A stretch of 64,000 bases of DNA, taken from NCBI GenBank assembly GCA_003024785.1, contig PUQB01000005.1:1571106-1635105 (forward strand). Reading direction: 5' to 3'. Source of the DNA: Selaginella tamariscina. Lineage: Eukaryota; Streptophyta; Lycopodiopsida; Selaginellales; Selaginellaceae. How positions within the stretch are numbered: the stretch's first letter is position 1; every line of letters begins with the position of its first letter. Position numbers and translations under genes: made by a program. Under the pieces are notes generated by a model. It searched no databases. It saw only the letters and a list, made by a program, of their open reading frames with translations, and was not told the DNA's origin. Below are positions 1 to 12,952 of this stretch, in pieces.

Positions 1-207
1 ATTATTAAACATGAAAGCATGGTTCTGACCTCAATTCTGAGAAAAAACAAAAGCTAGGTTTAAGAATATTATTTCTTTTAGAGTAGAATATATTAAGAAG
101 ATTCCAAGAACCTTGTAGATTTATCACGAAGTTCAATATTTATAAGTGTACTTCAATCACGAAGTTCAATATTTAAAAGTGTTTGAGACACGATCAACGA
201 GGAACCT

Positions 208-3040
208 CTACGATTTTCCACTAAGAAACAAACATGGGAATGGGACATCTTCCCATGTGGCTGTTATGTACAGATGGTGGAGGTATGAGTAATAATCAAC
301 TTTTTGATTATTATTTGGTGAGAAATCCATTGCACTTGTAGTTGATTGAGGGTCATTCTGGAGATGTTCGACACAACGCACCAAAATACTTTTTATATCA
401 TTGCAATCCTTACCCAAAAAATTGTTGAACCACTCTCCCAGCAAAGCTTGCAAAGGTCTTAGGTTGTGGCAATGTTTTGTTATACCCTTTCCATCTGCAT
501 AACAGACCTGGCAGAGCATGTAGTGCTTGCAACTCTCACACTGAAGTGCCCATGTTGTCTCCATTTCAGATCTGCATTGAGAACATGTAGCTACATGTGG
601 ATTGAGCAGATAATGCAGGAGCATCATTGTTGAGTATTTAGCCCTACGCAATGTATCAAACTGGTACCAATTCCCTCGACAATACCAAAGAAAGTTGTAA
701 GGTATACCCAAAAGCGATTTGAACATGCTAGTATCTGCATAGTATGCAACACGTGCACCCTTGTGCTGAAGTTGTACAGTGAGGAACGCCTTATCTCTAT
801 TTCGGTTGTCTTTCTTAAACTTCTTTAGCAACAAAGAATCTTTACAAGATGTCTCCCATTCTTCTTTGTCTTTGAGCGTCCTTTTGATATCCTCTATGAG
901 TTCCTCAGCTCTAGTAGGCCAATGATCACCATCAAAATATGGAACATGTGTAACTGACGTGCTCTCTCTCGGAACAAAGGAGGTGGACTCCTCAATATGC
1001 ACCACAATGTTCTGCTCCATTGCTTCATGTAGAGCACTGTTGTACCAGTTCTTGAGCTGGAGAAGAGTAGGAGTCTTTTGGCAATTTGGATGGCAATTAA
1101 AGATATACTCGATACCATTTTTAGGTGGAGAAACCCATATATAAAGATTCTCAAACCCACGTCGTTTGCAATAATCCAAGTACCCTATCAGAATGTTGTG
1201 GTACACAAAGGTTCTCAACGCACCTCCCTTACATGTCTTCACATCATGTGGTTGGAGAAAGTTGATAGAATCCATAAAAGAGAGGTATAAACAACGTTGA
1301 TTGGGTTCAGGGCAATCCTCACCATACTCTTGTGCATACATTGTAAAGATACACACATCCGAGCCCTCTTGTTCCTGGAACAAGAGCACTCCCTATGAAA
1401 TTATCAATGTTAGATGTTGCAGTGTATAAAATCATATAGGAGTGCACATCTACATGTGTGTGGCGGGGATAGAGCATTTTCTTACCCTTGACGTGTAAGA
1501 GAACTCAGAAGGATAATGTCGATCCTTAACTATGTCCCAAAAGAGAGGCTCCACTGGAAATGTCTTCTCCATAGAAATAACTCTTATGGCATAGTCTTCA
1601 AAACCAAGAACCTTGGTTGAAATTCAAAGAGAAGAGTTAGCTATATGAAGTTACAAGTGTATATATATATATATATTATTATAAAGGTTACAAGCATGCA
1701 TACATTGACTTGATATACGCATATATTCAAACATTTTATAGCCACTACATATTACTCATGCTAGTTAACTAATAATTACATGCTCTACCTAGGTAAAGCT
1801 CTTTAAATAAACTTAAACATAAATTTTCAAAAAGAAAAAGCTAGCTAAAATTTACCTAGTTTAGTTAGATATTTTATAATTAATAGATTTTATGTAATCC
1901 ACTTATAAGATTAGAGAACTTAACTGAATCTAGTGATGTTTTGAAAATTCACTTAAATTTTCATTGTTTAATTATTTATAGCTAATTAAACAGCTAAACA
2001 TATTTATTATGACACATGAAGCTATATATGTATGTACCTCATCATCGGTTTTCCCTAGAGCTTGGGCACGGGCGCTACGCTCTCTTGGAGCTTTCCGGCC
2101 AGTCTTTGCTCAATGTGACGACTTAAATATGTTTGAGGGAGGTCTCTTGCTCTAACAATGTTGTGACGAGGCCGCCCTATGCCCTCTTCCATCTCTAAGT
2201 TGCATTGAGGACATTTATATGCTGATGTCCAGCCTTTGTTTTCTCTACTATTATAGAGTGCACATTTTCGTGTTGCCATTCATTACATCCATCGCATTGA
2301 ACCCACTACAATGTCACGATTACATTTAAGGTTAGACCAAAATTTTATATATTATTTATCTCACTCGTAAGAATTTCACACTCAATGTAATTATTAAAAA
2401 ATTTGCTTAATTACCTTTTCCTCGTTGTCCTCCCTCCTGTACTTTTGTAAGACCATGCAAGTCTTTGGAATTTTCGAACAAAAGCTCTCAGTAATGATAA
2501 TCTCAATTTCATTGTCGGCCTTTTTGTAGCACGTGGTACACATACAAAATCGAAATCCTTCAATAACAGCTTCATAATATATTGCATTCTTCCTCATAAT
2601 TTTCTTAGTGCAGATTGAGCATATAACCATTGGATCAAGGAATAGCTGTTTGTCTTCACACATGCTACATTGCCTGTCTAGATTGAGCTGCACAAAAAGT
2701 CTCAAGTATAAGCATATACGTCATATATATTTGTGTAACTAACTATGCAGGACTTAGTACGTACCTGTTTGTTTAGTTGAATTTGTTTCAATTGAGAAGT
2801 CGAAAGGTTGAGCAGAAGAGGTCCACACGCTTGGCAACTTGGCTTGTCACTGCACTCGTAGTAATGATGATGCAACAACTGTCGAGACTTGATGCATCCT
2901 AGATAACTACAGTGTGTTGCTTTACAAGACTTGATGTGATTTAAGAGATCCCGATCTTCTTTGCTCACTAAAGATGGTTCTGTAGCTATCTTCTTAAAAA
3001 CATCCCGGAGGTGTAAAAGCCATTCTCCATCTATAGCCAT
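208..3040 (-). CDS. HAC-like p300/CBP-type histone acetyltransferase, array copy 1
   Basis: Leftward gene, five exons: 3040-2765, 2687-2415, 2305-2038, 1611-1486 and 1392-208, with GT-AG introns and phase-0 junctions. Exon 1 encodes a TAZ-like Cys/His finger, exon 2 the Cys-rich segment found before the PHD in plant HACs, exon 3 a PHD finger (WVQCDGCNEW), exons 4-5 the KAT11 catalytic domain and a ZZ finger (CSQC, CESC, CQVC). Residues equivalent to p300 R1410 (LRTFVYH), W1436 (YIWVSPP) and Y1467 (NWYNS) are present, so catalysis is plausible: acetyl-CoA-dependent lysine acetylation of histones in the nucleus. The long N-terminus and C-terminal TAZ2 of HAC1 are absent; the unit consensus would be about 679 aa. 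This copy has two 1-base losses in exon 3 and a 2-base gain near the end that removes the stop used by copies 2 and 3. Confidence 0.85.
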
Positions 3041-3061
3041 TCTAAAGTGACTAGAACACAA

Positions 3062-4874
3062 ATGGATTATAATGTGTAATTACGGAGGAGAAAGTAAGAA
3101 AGATTGTATCTAGCCCTAGGTATTTAAAGAGGGAGTGCATGAAATGAGCAGACGTGAAGAAATGGATCGGATGGTTGGAATAAAAAAATAAGTAAAATCC
3201 TATGGTTGGAATACAAAAATAAATAAATAGTGGAACATAAAGAAATAGATCCGATGGTTGGAATAGAAAAATAAATGAAGAAATGGGTCCAATGGCTAGA
3301 ATAGAAAAATAAATAAAGAGCGAAACATGAAGAAATGGATCCAGTGGCTGGAATAGAAAAATAAATAAAGAGCAAAACATGAAGAAATGAATTCAGATGG
3401 CTAGAATAGAAAAATAAATAAAGAGCGGAACTAGTGAACATAAAGAAATGGATATGATGGCTGACATAGAAAATGAGAGTGATGTAGAAATGGGGAGAGA
3501 GATAGAGTTTGGGCATGTGTATATACTAAGTTTTTGGATGTAAAATTAAAAAATTTAAATGTAATCTTTAAATTAATTAATAGTTTTCAAGTATTATACA
3601 AGTAAAATTGCAAATTTTATTTTTTAATATAGTATTCATTTGAATACTATTAACGCGAAATTATTTAAAGAGAAAGTCATGAGTTGAGTTTTGAATTGCG
3701 CTCCGTAAATTTAGATAAACATTTTACAACATTTAAAAATAAAGATTTGCATATCTCTATATTATGTAGTGTCTTGGTGGTTTAAAAAAAAAACATTATT
3801 TCATTATAAAGATTAAAGAAAAAGCACAAGTAGAAATAACATAAAGATGAAGGCAAAAGAGCAAAAAAGTGACATAAACACAGTGAATTCATATGTAAGT
3901 CTATAAATGTTAATACACTTTAATTTTAATGTTTAAATCAGAAGTGGCATTTATATTTGAACTTGAAATCCCACTGTTAATTTCTAAAGTCGAAATTAAA
4001 TATTTAAATCTATAATTACAAATTTAATTTTGAAATTAGCATGCGATTTTAATATAATATAATACATATATCTAATGTATTTAGATTAATTAAATTATGT
4101 AACATATGGTCTAAAAACAGAAAAGTACATTCTCTTTACAAGTTTGAGGTTTGAGGTTGCATATGTAAAAGTAGCTGACTCGAAATATATTGATATTATT
4201 TTTTGCTAGTGGCATATATGCATCCTTCATAAGGCACATCCACCCATTATAGACCCAACCTTATGCAAATATTATGGACATTGAGAAAAGACCAACTTCT
4301 AGTGCATGGAAAATGTGAATATAGTGGTTTGCTTAAAATATATAAAACTATACTATAAACCAAAAACTCAAATCCACTTCAAATATAGCATAAAAGATAA
4401 AGATGCAACTTTTAAGAACTTAGAATGCCACTAATTCATGTTCCTAGCTATTGTGTGTTTATTTATATTTAAGTATGCAGAGGCACACCGTACACACTAC
4501 AACTGGCTCAAATCCCACATAGTTTCTTTTTATTAATCTTTAAAATACACTAACACTTTCCCAAACTTTAGCTGAATATTTATTGTATTTTGTATTTTAA
4601 GCATCGCTACATTTCATAACATTTTCCAAATATAAACTCTTATGATTATGAAATGCACGTTATTGAATTATTAAACATGAAAGCATGGTTCTGACCTCAA
4701 TTCTGAGAAAAAACAAAAGCTAGGTTTAAGAATATTATTTCTTTTAGAGTAGAATATATTAAGAAGATTCCAAGAACCTTGTAGATTTATCACGAAGTTC
4801 AATATTTATAAGTGTACTTCAATCACGAAGTTCAATATTTAAAAGTGTTTGAGACACGATCAACGAGGAACCTC
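3062..4874. promoter_or_regulatory. Upstream region of HAC-like copy 1 with minisatellite
   Basis: This stretch separates the start of copy 1 from the 3' end of copy 2. From about 3,150 to 3,500, 100-460 bases upstream of the start codon, lie seven degenerate units of about 40-55 bp built around the motif gaagaaatggatccgatgg followed by a tggaatagaaaaataaat block. The rest is AT-rich with no convincing gene. The same arrangement is at 7,697-9,622 in the second unit. Confidence 0.7.
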
Positions 4875-4965
4875 TACGATTTTCCACTAAGAAACAAACA
4901 TGGGAATGGGACATCTTCCCATGTGGACTGTTATGTACAGATGGTGGAGGTATGAGTAATAACTA

Positions 4966-7696
4966 TCAACTTTGATTATTATTTGGTGAGAAATCCATTG
5001 CACTTGTAGTTGATTGAGGGTCATTCTGGAGATGTTCGACACAACGCACCAAAATACTTTTATATCATTGCAATCCTTACCCAAAAATTGTTGAACCACT
5101 CTCCCAGCAAAGCTTGCAAAGGTCTTAGGTTGTGGCAATGTTTTGTTATACCCTTTCCATCTGCATAACAGACCTGGCAGAGCATGTGCTTGCAACTCTC
5201 ACACTGAAGTGCCCATGTTGTCTCCATTTCAGATCTGCATTGAGAACATGTAGCTACATGTGGATTGAGCAGATAATGCAGGAGCATCATTGTTGAGTAT
5301 TTAGCCCTACGCAATGTATCAAACTGGTACCAATTCCCTCGACAATACCAAAGAAAGTTGTAAGGTATACCCAAAAGCGATTTGAACATGCTAGTATCTG
5401 CATAGTATGCAACACGTGCACCCTTGTGCTGAAGTTGTACAGTGAGGAACGCCTTATCTCTATTTCGGTTGTCTTTCTTAAACTTCTTTAGCAACAAAGA
5501 ATCTTTACAAGATGTCTCCCATTCTTCTTTGTCTTTGAGCGTCCTTTTGATATCCTCTATGAGTTCCTCAGCTCTAGTAGGCCAATGATCACCATCAAAA
5601 TATGGAACATTGTAACTGACGTGCTCTCTCTCGGAACAAAGGAGGTGGACTCCTCAATATGCACCACAATGTTCTGCTCCATTGCTTCATGTAGAGCACT
5701 GTTGTACCAGTTCTTGAGCTGGAGAAGAGTAGGAGTCTTTTGGCAATTTGGATGGCAATTAAAGATATACTCGATACCATTTTTAGGTGGAGAAACCCAT
5801 ATATAAAGATTCTCAAACCCACGTCGTTTGCAATAATCCAAGTACCCTATCAGAATGTTGTGGTACACAAAGGTTCTCAACGCACCTCCCTTACATGTCT
5901 TCACATCATGTGGTTGGAGAAAGTTGATAGAATCCATAAAAGAGAGGTATAAACAACGTTGATTGGGTTCAGGGCAATCCTCACCATACTCTTGTGCATA
6001 CATTGTAAAGATACACACATCCGAGCCCTCTTGTTCCTGGAACAAGAGCACTCCCTATGAAATTATCAATGTTAGATGTTGCAGTGTATAAAATCATATA
6101 GGAGTGCACATCTACATGTGTGTGGCGGGGATAGAGCATTTTCTTACCCTTGACGTGTAAGAGAACTCAGAAGGATAATGTCGATCCTTAACTATGTCCC
6201 AAAAGAGAGGCTCCACTGGAAATGTCTTCTCCATAGAAATAACTCTTATGGCATAGTCTTCAAAACCAAGAACCTTGGTTGAAATTCAAAGAGAAGAGTT
6301 AGCTATATGAAGTTACAAGTGTATATATATATATATATATATTATTATAAAGGTTACAAGCATGCATACATTGACTTGATATACGCATATATTCAAACAT
6401 TTTATAGCCACTACATATTACTCATGCTAGTTAACTAATAATTACATGCTCTACCTAGGTAAAGCTCTTTAAATAAACTTAAACATAAATTTTCAAAAAG
6501 AAAAGCTAGCTAAAATTTACCTAGTTTAGTTAGATATTTTATAATTAATAGATTTTATGTAATCCACTTATAAGATTAGAGAACTTAACTGAATCTAGTG
6601 AGTTTTTGAAAATTCACTTAAATTTTCATTGTTTAATTATTTATAGCTAATTAAACAGCTAAACATATTTATTATGACACATGAAGCTATATATGTATGT
6701 ACCTCATCATCGGTTTTCCCTAGAGCTTGGGCACGGGTGCTACACTCTCTTGGAGCTTTCCGGCCAGTCTTTGCTCAATGTGACGACTTAAATATGTTTG
6801 AGGGAGGTCTCTTGCTCTAACAATGTTGTGACGAGGCCGCCCTATGCCCCCTTCCATCTCTAAGTTGCATTGAGGACATTTATATGCTGATGTCCAGCTT
6901 TTGTTTTCTCTACTATTATAGAGTGCACATATTTCATGTTGCCATTCATTACATCCATCGCATTGAACCCGCTACAATGTCACGATTACATTTAAGGTTA
7001 GACCAAAATTTTATATATTATTTATCTCACTCGTAAGAATTTCACACTCAATGTAATTATTAAAAAATTTGCTTAATTACCTTTTCCTCGTTGTCCTCCT
7101 CCTGTACTTTTGTTAAGACCATGCAAGTCTTTGGAATTTTCGAACAAAAGCTCTCAGTAATTGATAATCTCAATTTCATTGTCGGCTTTTTGTAGCACGT
7201 GGTACACTTACAAATCGAAATCCTTCAATAACAGCTTCATAATATATTGCATTCTTCCTCATAATTTTCTTAGTGCAGATTGAGCATATAACCATTGGAT
7301 CAAGGAATAGCTGTTTGTCTTCACACATGTACATTGCCTGTCTAGATTGAGCTGCACAAAAAGTCTCAGTATAAGCATATACGTCATATATATTGTTGTA
7401 ACTAACATGCAGGACTTAGTACGTACCTGTTTGTTTAGTTGAATTTGTTTCATTGAGAAGTCGAAAGGTTGAGCAGAAGAGGTCCACACGCTTGGCAACT
7501 TGGCTTGTCACTGCACTCGTAGTAATGATGATGCAACAACTGTCGAGACTTGATGCATCCTAGATAACTACAGTGTGTTGCTTTACAAGACTTGATGTGA
7601 TTTAAGAGATCCCGATCTTCTTTGCTCACTAAAGGTTCTGTAGCTACTTCTTTAAAAACATCCCGAGGTGTAAAAGCATTCTCCATCTATAGCCAT
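4966..7696 (-). CDS. HAC-like p300/CBP-type histone acetyltransferase, array copy 2
   Basis: Second unit of the array, with exons at about 7696-7427, 7351-7081, 6971-6703, 6273-6148 and 6054-4966. Domain order matches copy 1: TAZ-like, Cys-rich, PHD, KAT11, ZZ. The ending NNNQS-stop agrees with copy 3 and is probably the ancestral stop. The PHD start is intact (WQHEICALYN), unlike copy 1. Frame breaks are numerous: single-base losses in exons 1, 2, 3 and 5 (for example in the A-run near 5,085), and three bases lost in the ZZ finger near 5,187. Most sit at different places from the breaks in copies 1 and 3, although one exon-3 loss is shared with copy 1. Whether it is a young pseudogene or a poorly polished stretch of assembly cannot be settled from the sequence alone. 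Confidence 0.75.
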
Positions 7697-7794
7697 TCTA
7701 AAGTGACTAGAACACAATGGATTATAATGTGTAATTACGGAGGAGAAAGTAAGAAAGATTGTATCTAGCCCTAGGTATTTAAGAGGGAGTGCAT

Positions 7795-8150
7795 GAAATG
7801 AGCAGACGTGAAGAAATGGATCGGATGGTTGGAATAAAAAAATAAGTAAAATCCTATGGTTGGAATACAAAAATAAATAAATAGTGGACATAAAGAAATA
7901 GATCCGATGGTTGGAATAGAAAAATAAATGAAGAAATGGGTCCAATGGCTAGAATAGAAAAATAAAAAAGAGCGAAACATGAAGAAATGGATCCAGTGGC
8001 TGGATAAAAATAAATAAAGAGCAAAACATGAAGAAATGAATTCAGATGGCTAGAATAGAAAAATAAATAAAGAGCGGAACTAGTGAACATAAGAAATGGA
8101 TATGATGGCTGACATAGAAATGAGAGTGATGTAGAAATGGGGGAGAGAGA
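7795..8150. repeat. Promoter-proximal minisatellite of array copy 2
   Basis: Counterpart of the 3,150-3,500 minisatellite: about seven degenerate 40-55-bp units containing gaagaaatggat and tagaaaaataaat. Unit order is the same as in copy 1, with small indels inside units, so the whole minisatellite was duplicated with the gene rather than expanding separately. The rest of the spacer to 9,622 is AT-rich and shows no gene. Confidence 0.75.
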
Positions 8151-9622
8151 TAGAGTTTGGGCATGTGTATATACTATAGTTTTTGGATGTAAAATTAAAA
8201 AATTTAAATGTAATCTTTAAATTAATTAATAGTTTTCAAGTATTATACAAGTAAAATTGCAAATTTTATTTTTTAATATAGTATTCATTTGAATACTATT
8301 AACGCGAAATTATTTAAAGAGAAAGTCATGAGTTGAGTTTTGAATTGCGCTCCGTAAATTTAGATAAACATTTTACAACATTTAAAAATAAAGATTTGCA
8401 TATCTCTATATTATGTAGTGTCTTGGTGGTTTAAAAAAAAAAACATATTATTTCATTATAAAGATTAAAGAAAAAGCACAAGTAGAAATAACATAAAGAT
8501 GAAGGCAAAAGAGCAAAAAAGTGACATAAACACAGTGAATTCATATGTAAGTCTATAAATGTTAATACACTTTAATTTTAATGTTTAAATCAGAAGTGGC
8601 ATTTATATTTGAACTTGAAATCCCACTGTTAATTTCTAAAGTCGAAATTAAAATATTTAAATCTATAATTTACAAATTTAATTTTGAAATTAGCATGCGA
8701 TTTTAATATAATATAATACATATAATCTAATGTATTTAGATTAATTAAATTATGTAACATATGGTCTAAAAACAGAAAAGTACATTCTCTTTACAAGTTT
8801 GAGGTTTGAGGTTGCATATGTAAAAGTAGCTGACTCGAAATATATTGATATTATTTTTTGCTAGTGGCATATATGCATCCTTCATAAGGCACATCCACCC
8901 ATTATAGACCCAACCTTATGCAAATATTATGGACATTGAGAAAAGACCAACTTCTAGTGCATGGAAAATGTGAATATAGTGGTTTGCTTAAAATATATAA
9001 AACTATACTATAAACCAAAAACTCAAATCCACTTCAAATATAGCATAAAAGATAAAGATGCAACTTTTAAGAACTTAGAATGCCACTAATTCATGTTCCT
9101 AGCTATTGTGTGTTTATTTATATTTAAGTATGCAGAGGCACACCGTACACACTACAACTGGCTCAAATCCCACATAGTTTCTTTTTATTAATCTTTAAAA
9201 TACACTAACACTTTCCCAAACTTTAGCTGAATATTTATTGTATTTTGTATTTTAAGCATCGCTACATTTCATAACATTTTCCAAATATAAACTCTTATGA
9301 TTATGAAAATGCACGTTATTGAATTATTAAACATGAAAGCATGGTTCTGACCTCAATTCTGAGAAAAAACAAAAGCTAGGTTTAAGAATATTATTTCTTT
9401 TAGAGTAGAATATATTAAGAAGATTCCAAGAACCTTGTAGATTTATCACGAAGTTCAATATTTATAAGTGTACTTCAATCACGAAGTTCAATATTTAAAA
9501 GTGTTTGAGACACGATCAACGAGGAACCTCTACGATTTTCCACTAAGAAACAAACATGGGAATGGGACATCTTCCCATGTGGGACTGTTATGTACAGATG
9601 GTGGAGGTATGAGTAATAACTA

Positions 9623-11865
9623 TCAACTTTGATTATTATTTGGTGAGAAATCCATTGCACTTGTAGTTGATTGAGGGTCATTCTGGAGATGTTCGACACA
9701 ACGCACCAAAATACTTTTTATATCATTGCAATCCTTACCCAAAAAATTGTTGAACCACTCTCCCAGCAAAGCTTGCAAAGGTCTTAGGTTGTGGCAATGT
9801 TTTGTTATACCCTTTCCATCTGCATAACAGACCTGGCAGAGCATGTAGTGCTTGCAACTCTCACACTGAAGTGCCCATGTTGTCTCCATTTCAGATCTGC
9901 ATTGAGAACATGTAGCTACATGTGGATTGAGCAGATAATGCAGGAGCATCATTGTTGAGTATTTAGCCCTACGCAATGTATCAAACTGGTACCAATTCCC
10001 TCGACAATACCAAAGAAAGTTGTAAGGTATACCCAAAAGCGATTTGAACATGCTAGTATCTGCATAGTATGCAACACGTGCACCCTTGTGCTGAAGTTGT
10101 ACAGTGAGGAACGCCTTATCTCTATTTCGGTTGTCTTTCTTAAACTTCTTTAGCAACAAAGAATCTTTACAAGATGTCTCCCATTCTTCTTTGTCTTTGA
10201 GCGTCCTTTTGATATCCTCTATGAGTTCCTCAGCTCTAGTAGGCCAATGATCACCATCAAAATATGGAACATGTGTAACTGACGTGCTCTCTCTCGGAAC
10301 AAAGGAGGTGGACTCCTCAATATGCACCACAATGTTCTGCTCCATTGCTTCATGTAGAGCACTGTTGTACCAGTTCTTGAGCTGGAGAAGAGTAGGAGTC
10401 TTTTGGCAATTTGGATGGCAATTAAAGATATACTCGATACCATTTTTAGGTGGAGAAACCCATATATAAAGATTCTCAAACCCACGTCGTTTGCAATAAT
10501 CCAAGTACCCTATCAGAATGTTGTGGTACACAAAGGTTCTCAACGCACCTCCCTTACATGTCTTCACATCATGTGGTTGGAGAAAGTTGATAGAATCCAT
10601 AAAAGAGAGGTATAAACAACGTTGATTGGGTTCAGGGCAATCCTCACCATACTCTTGTGCATACATTGTAAAGATACACACATCCGAGCCCTCTTGTTCC
10701 TGGAACAAGAGCACTCCCTATGAAATTATCAATGTTAGATGTTGCAGTGTATAAAATCATATAGGAGTGCACATCTACATGTGTGTGGCGGGGATAGAGC
10801 ATTTTCTTACCCTTGACGTGTAAGAGAACTCAGAAGGATAATGTCGATCCTTAACTATGTCCCAAAAGAGAGGCTCCACTGGAAATGTCTTCTCCATAGA
10901 AATAACTCTTATGGCATAGTCTTCAAAACCAAGAACCTTGGTTGAAATTCAAAGAGAAGAGTTAGCTATATGAAGTTACAAGTGTATATATATATATATA
11001 TATATTATTATAAAGGTTACAAGCATGCATACATTGACTTGATATACGCATATATTCAAACATTTTATAGCCACTACATATTACTCATGCTAGTTAACTA
11101 ATAATTACATGCTCTACCTAGGTAAAGCTCTTTAAATAAACTTAAACATAAATTTTCAAAAAGAAAAGCTAGCTAAAATTTACCTAGTTTAGTTAGATAT
11201 TTTATAATTAATAGATTTTATGTAATCCACTTATAAGATTAGAGAACTTAACTGAATCTAGTGATGTTTTGAAAATTCACTTAAATTTTCATTGTTTAAT
11301 TATTTATAGCTAATTAAACAGCTAAACATATTTATTATGACACATGAAGCTATATATGTATGTACCTCATCATCAGTTTTCCCTAGAGCTTGGGCACGGG
11401 TGCTACACTCTTCTTGGAGCTTTCCGGCCAGTCTTTGCTCAATGTGACGACTTAAATATGTTTGAGGGAGGTCTCTTGCTCTAACAATGTTGTGACGAGG
11501 CCGCCCTATGCCCCTTCCATCTCTAAGTTGCATTGAGGACATTTATATGCTGATGTCCAGCTTTTGTTTTCTCTACTATTATAGAGTGCACATATTTCAT
11601 GTTGCCATTCATTACATCCATCGCATTGAACCCGCTACAATGTCACGATTACATTTAAGGTTAGACCAAAATTTTATATATTATTTATCTCACTCGTAAG
11701 AATTTCACACTCAATGTAATTATTAAAAAATTTGCTTAATTACCTTTTCCTCTTTATCCTCGCTCTCGTACTTTCTGTAATACCATGGAATTCTTTAAAA
11801 TTTCCAAACAAAAACTCTCGTTAATAATAATCTGAATTTGATTGTCAGCCTTGTTATAGCACATT
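9623..11865 (-). pseudogene. HAC-like acetyltransferase, array copy 3, 5'-truncated
   Basis: Exons 3-5 are present: 11634-11366 (PHD and the HIEQRLAG segment), about 10935-10810, and 10717-9623 (KAT11, ZZ, stop after NNNQS). Exon 5 is fully open for 364 codons, the best-preserved catalytic exon of the three. Upstream only a diverged remnant of exon 2 remains, about 11,755-11,865, with clear protein similarity (CYNKADNQI against CYKKADNEI) but much lower nucleotide identity than the rest of the unit; the TAZ exon and promoter are missing. Exon 3 has a 1-base loss at about 11,514. Without exon 1 and its promoter it is probably not expressed as a full protein, although a downstream start could still give a KAT11-ZZ fragment. 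Confidence 0.8.
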
Positions 11866-12547
11866 ATGTTGATGTAACAATATTTTTCATTCATATATTT
11901 TTATAATATAGATGGCACCTAATAAATTGAATTTAGGGCAGACAACATATACACACACAACATAAGCTTCAAGAACAAGTTTTACATTCATCAAATGTAC
12001 ATATACCACAGGGTAACTACAGACACACACACGTATATAGAGAGAGAGAAAGAGAGGCGTTTGCACACAATTATTGAATTACTATACATGTATTGTAAAC
12101 CTGTCCCTGCTTGAACCTCTTTTGGTATCAAACTTACACACGCATGTGATCATATCTACGTATGTAGACACAGAATTATAATTTTCACATTTAATTTACT
12201 GTAGTTAAATTTCTGAGTAATGGGTCATTCTAAGCTAAAGCTTACGTAATTTTAGTTGCTTTTACTAGAATCGCTGTACCTACTTATCGAACGCCTCCCG
12301 TTTGCCTTAAAACCCAAACGATTTTAATTTCTAAATCAATTAAATTTTGTTTTAAATGAATTTAAATTTATATAGAAAAAGATAATGAAAGCTAAGTGCT
12401 TTTTTGTTTTAGTTTAATAATGAATAGGGCAAAGTAGATGATACGTGGGATGTTTGGAATGTAGATTGATTGTAAATCCCAATACACCTTCACAAGTAAG
12501 CCACTTATCCTAGAGTTACTGTAACACACACAATATAGAAAATCTGC

Positions 12548-12578
<31 letters not shown>

Positions 12579-12952
12579 ACTTGTGACATTCAGGAGAAAC
12601 ATACCTTTTCTTGTTCTTACTGTTTCTGACCGTGGAAAGTATAAATTTCCTGCTATTCATTTAAATTGAAACATGAGCGTGGGATCTAATCATATGAATA
12701 TTATAAGTAAAACCTTGTAATACAAGTGGATATATACTAAAGATTGTTTATTAAGCAAAATCTTATTTAAAAAAGAAGCACATGGTATTTTAAAATTTGT
12801 CAATATCAATGTTTGGGACCCGCACGGATTATATTGTTGTGACGTTTACACGTGGCGGAATGCTGGCTGATTACGTCCCAGGTTCGAGTATACGCAAGAA
12901 CGGGTTCCAGAACCACTTCTAGTTTTGAGTTTTGGTGACGAAGAAGAGGGAA
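11866..12952. other. Intergenic, no gene seen
   Basis: AT-rich DNA between the array edge and the next gene. It contains a GT run at about 12,549-12,580 and short CA runs near 11,950 and 12,020. No splice-compatible coding exons were recognised. The last 200 bases, with acgtggcgg near 12,850, are probably the promoter of the following gene. Confidence 0.6.

Larger units (their letters stand above)
1..11865. repeat. Tandem array of a 4.66-kb unit carrying HAC-like acetyltransferase genes
   Basis: The sequence at position 1 recurs at 4,667 and again at 9,323, giving units of 4,666 and 4,656 bp. The first two units are complete; the third runs at near identity to about 11,754, then at clearly lower identity to about 11,865, where homology ends. 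Differences between units are mostly single-base insertions or deletions and AT-repeat length changes, with few substitutions, so the duplication is recent or homogenised. Each unit holds one leftward five-exon gene, about 1.6 kb of AT-rich upstream DNA and a promoter-proximal minisatellite. The left edge lies at or beyond the window start, so more units may exist. Confidence 0.95.

Noticed and set aside
3051..3516. Long minus-strand open frames rich in Phe, Tyr and Ser over the minisatellite
   Set aside because: They are translations of the degenerate 40-55-bp repeat; no start context, splice sites or conserved motif supports them.
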